Origin: Bacteroidales bacterium
GTDB taxonomy: Bacteria; Bacteroidota; Bacteroidia; Bacteroidales; Marinilabiliaceae
Assembly (NCBI GenBank): GCA_022768325.1
Contig: JALEMI010000044.1
Span: 1-64,000, forward strand
Direction: 5' to 3'
DNA: 64,000 nucleotides
Below, piece by piece: positions 63,087 to 64,000 of the stretch. The notes under the pieces were generated by a model. The model had not been told where the DNA came from, did no database searches, and saw nothing but the letters and a program-made list of their open reading frames with translations. A program made the position numbers and the translations under genes. How positions within the stretch are numbered: the first letter of the stretch is position 1; each line of letters starts with the position of its first letter.

Positions 63087-64000
63087 AGGGCTTCGGAGCC
63101 GTAAATGCCTTTGTTGAGGATTCCCATTGAGAACTCGCGAAGCTCTTCAAGACGGCGGTTTACTCGGTCGTAGTCGATGGGGGTGTTGAGCAATGCCGTT
63201 ACATCCGCAGACTCGTCGACTAAGCGGTCCATCAGATCGAGGGACTTCAGGAGGGAGGTAAAGCGCGCGTTGCCTCGGCCGGCATTGTAGATTGCTACAA
63301 AGGGCTTGTTGAACATGATGGCGAAGCAGGTGCCGTGGAATGAGTCGGTAAAGACGAAGTCGCAATTGGCGAAGTGTCCGACCCACTCGTTGGGGGAGAT
63401 GAAGACAGCTTTCTCGTCGGTCTTTTCGCTGAAATAGTCCGACGCTTGCATTTGCAGAGTTTGGCAGACGGTGTCGAGCATCTTCTGCTTGTTCGGGTTC
63501 TCGTCAAGGACGTAGGAGAAGACTCCCCCTTTGATTTCCAGGTCTTTGAACAATGGTCTGAAGACATCGGGTCCAGCGAGGAGCGTAGGGTCGAGGACGT
63601 GGAATGCCTCCTTGTGGAGGTATTGGCGGCACAGGTCGACACCACTGTCTTCGCGTGTTGAGACGATTGAGAACTCTTGGATGAGCTGGGCGCATCGTTC
63701 CGTTTCTTCTGGAGTGAGTTCCCAATGGTCTACGCCGAATGATGCGGCATAGGCTACTTTGCGGGTTTTGTTCTTGTCGGCAAAGTCGAGGAATGAGTTG
63801 TAGATGTTTGGGGCGTAGGCGCGTCGCCATACTTGATCTGAGCCTGTTATGCAGACTTGAGGTTTGAAGTCGTTGTAGAATTTTTTTAGCTCAGCGGTAG
63901 AATGGAAAACGGGGAGGGCGTTGGGGAAGTGGGTTTGGTAGAAGGAGGAGTAGTTGTAAACGCGGTCTCGTCGCTTCTCTTGCTTCTTAAGCCCAAGCCT
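63083..64000 (-). CDS. Polysaccharide pyruvyl transferase family protein (partial)
   Basis: The frame is open from the right edge of the window to 63083 (about 305 codons; the N terminus is outside). It contains VCITGSDQVWRR, KVAYAASFGVDHWEL, a STREDSGVDLC stretch, VLDPTLLAG, and in the last third FTDSFHGTCFAIMFNKPFV. The D-S-F-H-G and G-S-D-Q-V-W motifs are typical of the CsaB-like pyruvyl transferases that decorate surface polysaccharides. Codons are somewhat AT-richer than the window's core genes. It converges with the TylF-like gene. Confidence 0.86.
   Translation of the reverse strand, partial: RLGLKKQEKRRDRVYNYSSFYQTHFPNALPVFHSTAELKKFYNDFKPQVCITGSDQVWRRAYAPNIYNSFLDFADKNKTRKVAYAASFGVDHWELTPEETERCAQLIQEFSIVSTREDSGVDLCRQYLHKEAFHVLDPTLLAGPDVFRPLFKDLEIKGGVFSYVLDENPNKQKMLDTVCQTLQMQASDYFSEKTDEKAVFISPNEWVGHFANCDFVFTDSFHGTCFAIMFNKPFVAIYNAGRGNARFTSLLKSLDLMDRLVDESADVTALLNTPIDYDRVNRRLEELREFSMGILNKGIYGSEAL

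Overview
The window is a 64 kb chromosomal segment from a member of the Bacteroidales (Bacteroidota) with an unusually GC-rich genome. The evidence is: promoters of the Bacteroidota form TTTG-N19-TAnnTTTG; little sign of Shine-Dalgarno sites; a bS16 protein with a long Ala/Glu tail; an HU-like/SPOR membrane protein; the order rplM-rpsI-rpsB-tsf; and type IX secretion signs (a PorZ-like protein and a BspA-type repeat protein with a sorting-like tail). I cannot fix the genus. About 50 protein genes, one tRNA and many hairpin terminators can be supported.

Layout. 1-6.2 kb: partial AraC regulator divergent from a TolC / HlyD-adaptor / double ABC ATPase / two ABC-2 permease export operon. 6.3-16.2 kb: an aminotransferase-fold protein without a visible PLP lysine, HU-SPOR protein, dnaG with a glycosyltransferase, metF, small envelope genes, tsaB and rpsP. 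16.3-30.7 kb: hisH-hisA, a CusA-type heavy-metal RND operon (His-rich small protein, His-rich adaptor, pump, TolC) followed by trmN6, rubrerythrin, rpoN-PAP2-ispD, and an acyl-ACP-synthetase/ACP/acyltransferase fusion. 30.9-36.2 kb: an adenylate cyclase lipoprotein with a degenerate HD-like tail, a tandem universal stress protein, a BspA-like repeat protein, and a lipoprotein gene broken by an in-frame TAA. 36.7-42.3 kb: rdgB, porZ-like, TSCPD protein, aroK, HAD phosphatase, beta-barrel protein. 43.6-46.3 kb: tsf, rpsB, rpsI, rplM (minus strand). 46.9-47.8 kb: an Abi_2-type abortive-infection gene. 47.9-53.2 kb: HAD hydrolase, SAM methyltransferase, tRNA(CAU), metH. 53.5-60.4 kb: an AcrAB-TolC-type RND operon with a divergent AraC regulator. 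60.9-64 kb: ModF-like double ATPase, TylF-like protein, partial polysaccharide pyruvyl transferase.

The most unusual signal is a family of intergenic repeats, called R1 here. It consists of a hairpin around CACACCCGCTGCGCGTGTG, a spacer close to TACCAGGTTAGTGAGGTA, and a second hairpin TGGCCC-TGC-GGGCCA. Copies lie near 36.4, 43.4, 46.6, 47.8 and 53.3 kb, and a 122-bp tandem array lies at 60.4-60.7 kb, all in the same orientation. Two copies flank the abi gene as direct repeats, and the downstream copy supplies that gene's last codons and stop. Another copy lies next to the broken, AT-richer lipoprotein gene. A second repeat, R2, occurs twice around the R1 copy at 53.3 kb. R1 therefore looks like a structured intergenic element associated with accessory-gene insertion.

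Functionally the window combines translation and core metabolism (folate/methionine, histidine, isoprenoid, shikimate) with three multidrug or metal export systems, two of them beside divergent AraC regulators, and a cell-surface set that suggests a host-associated, drug- and oxidant-exposed anaerobe.
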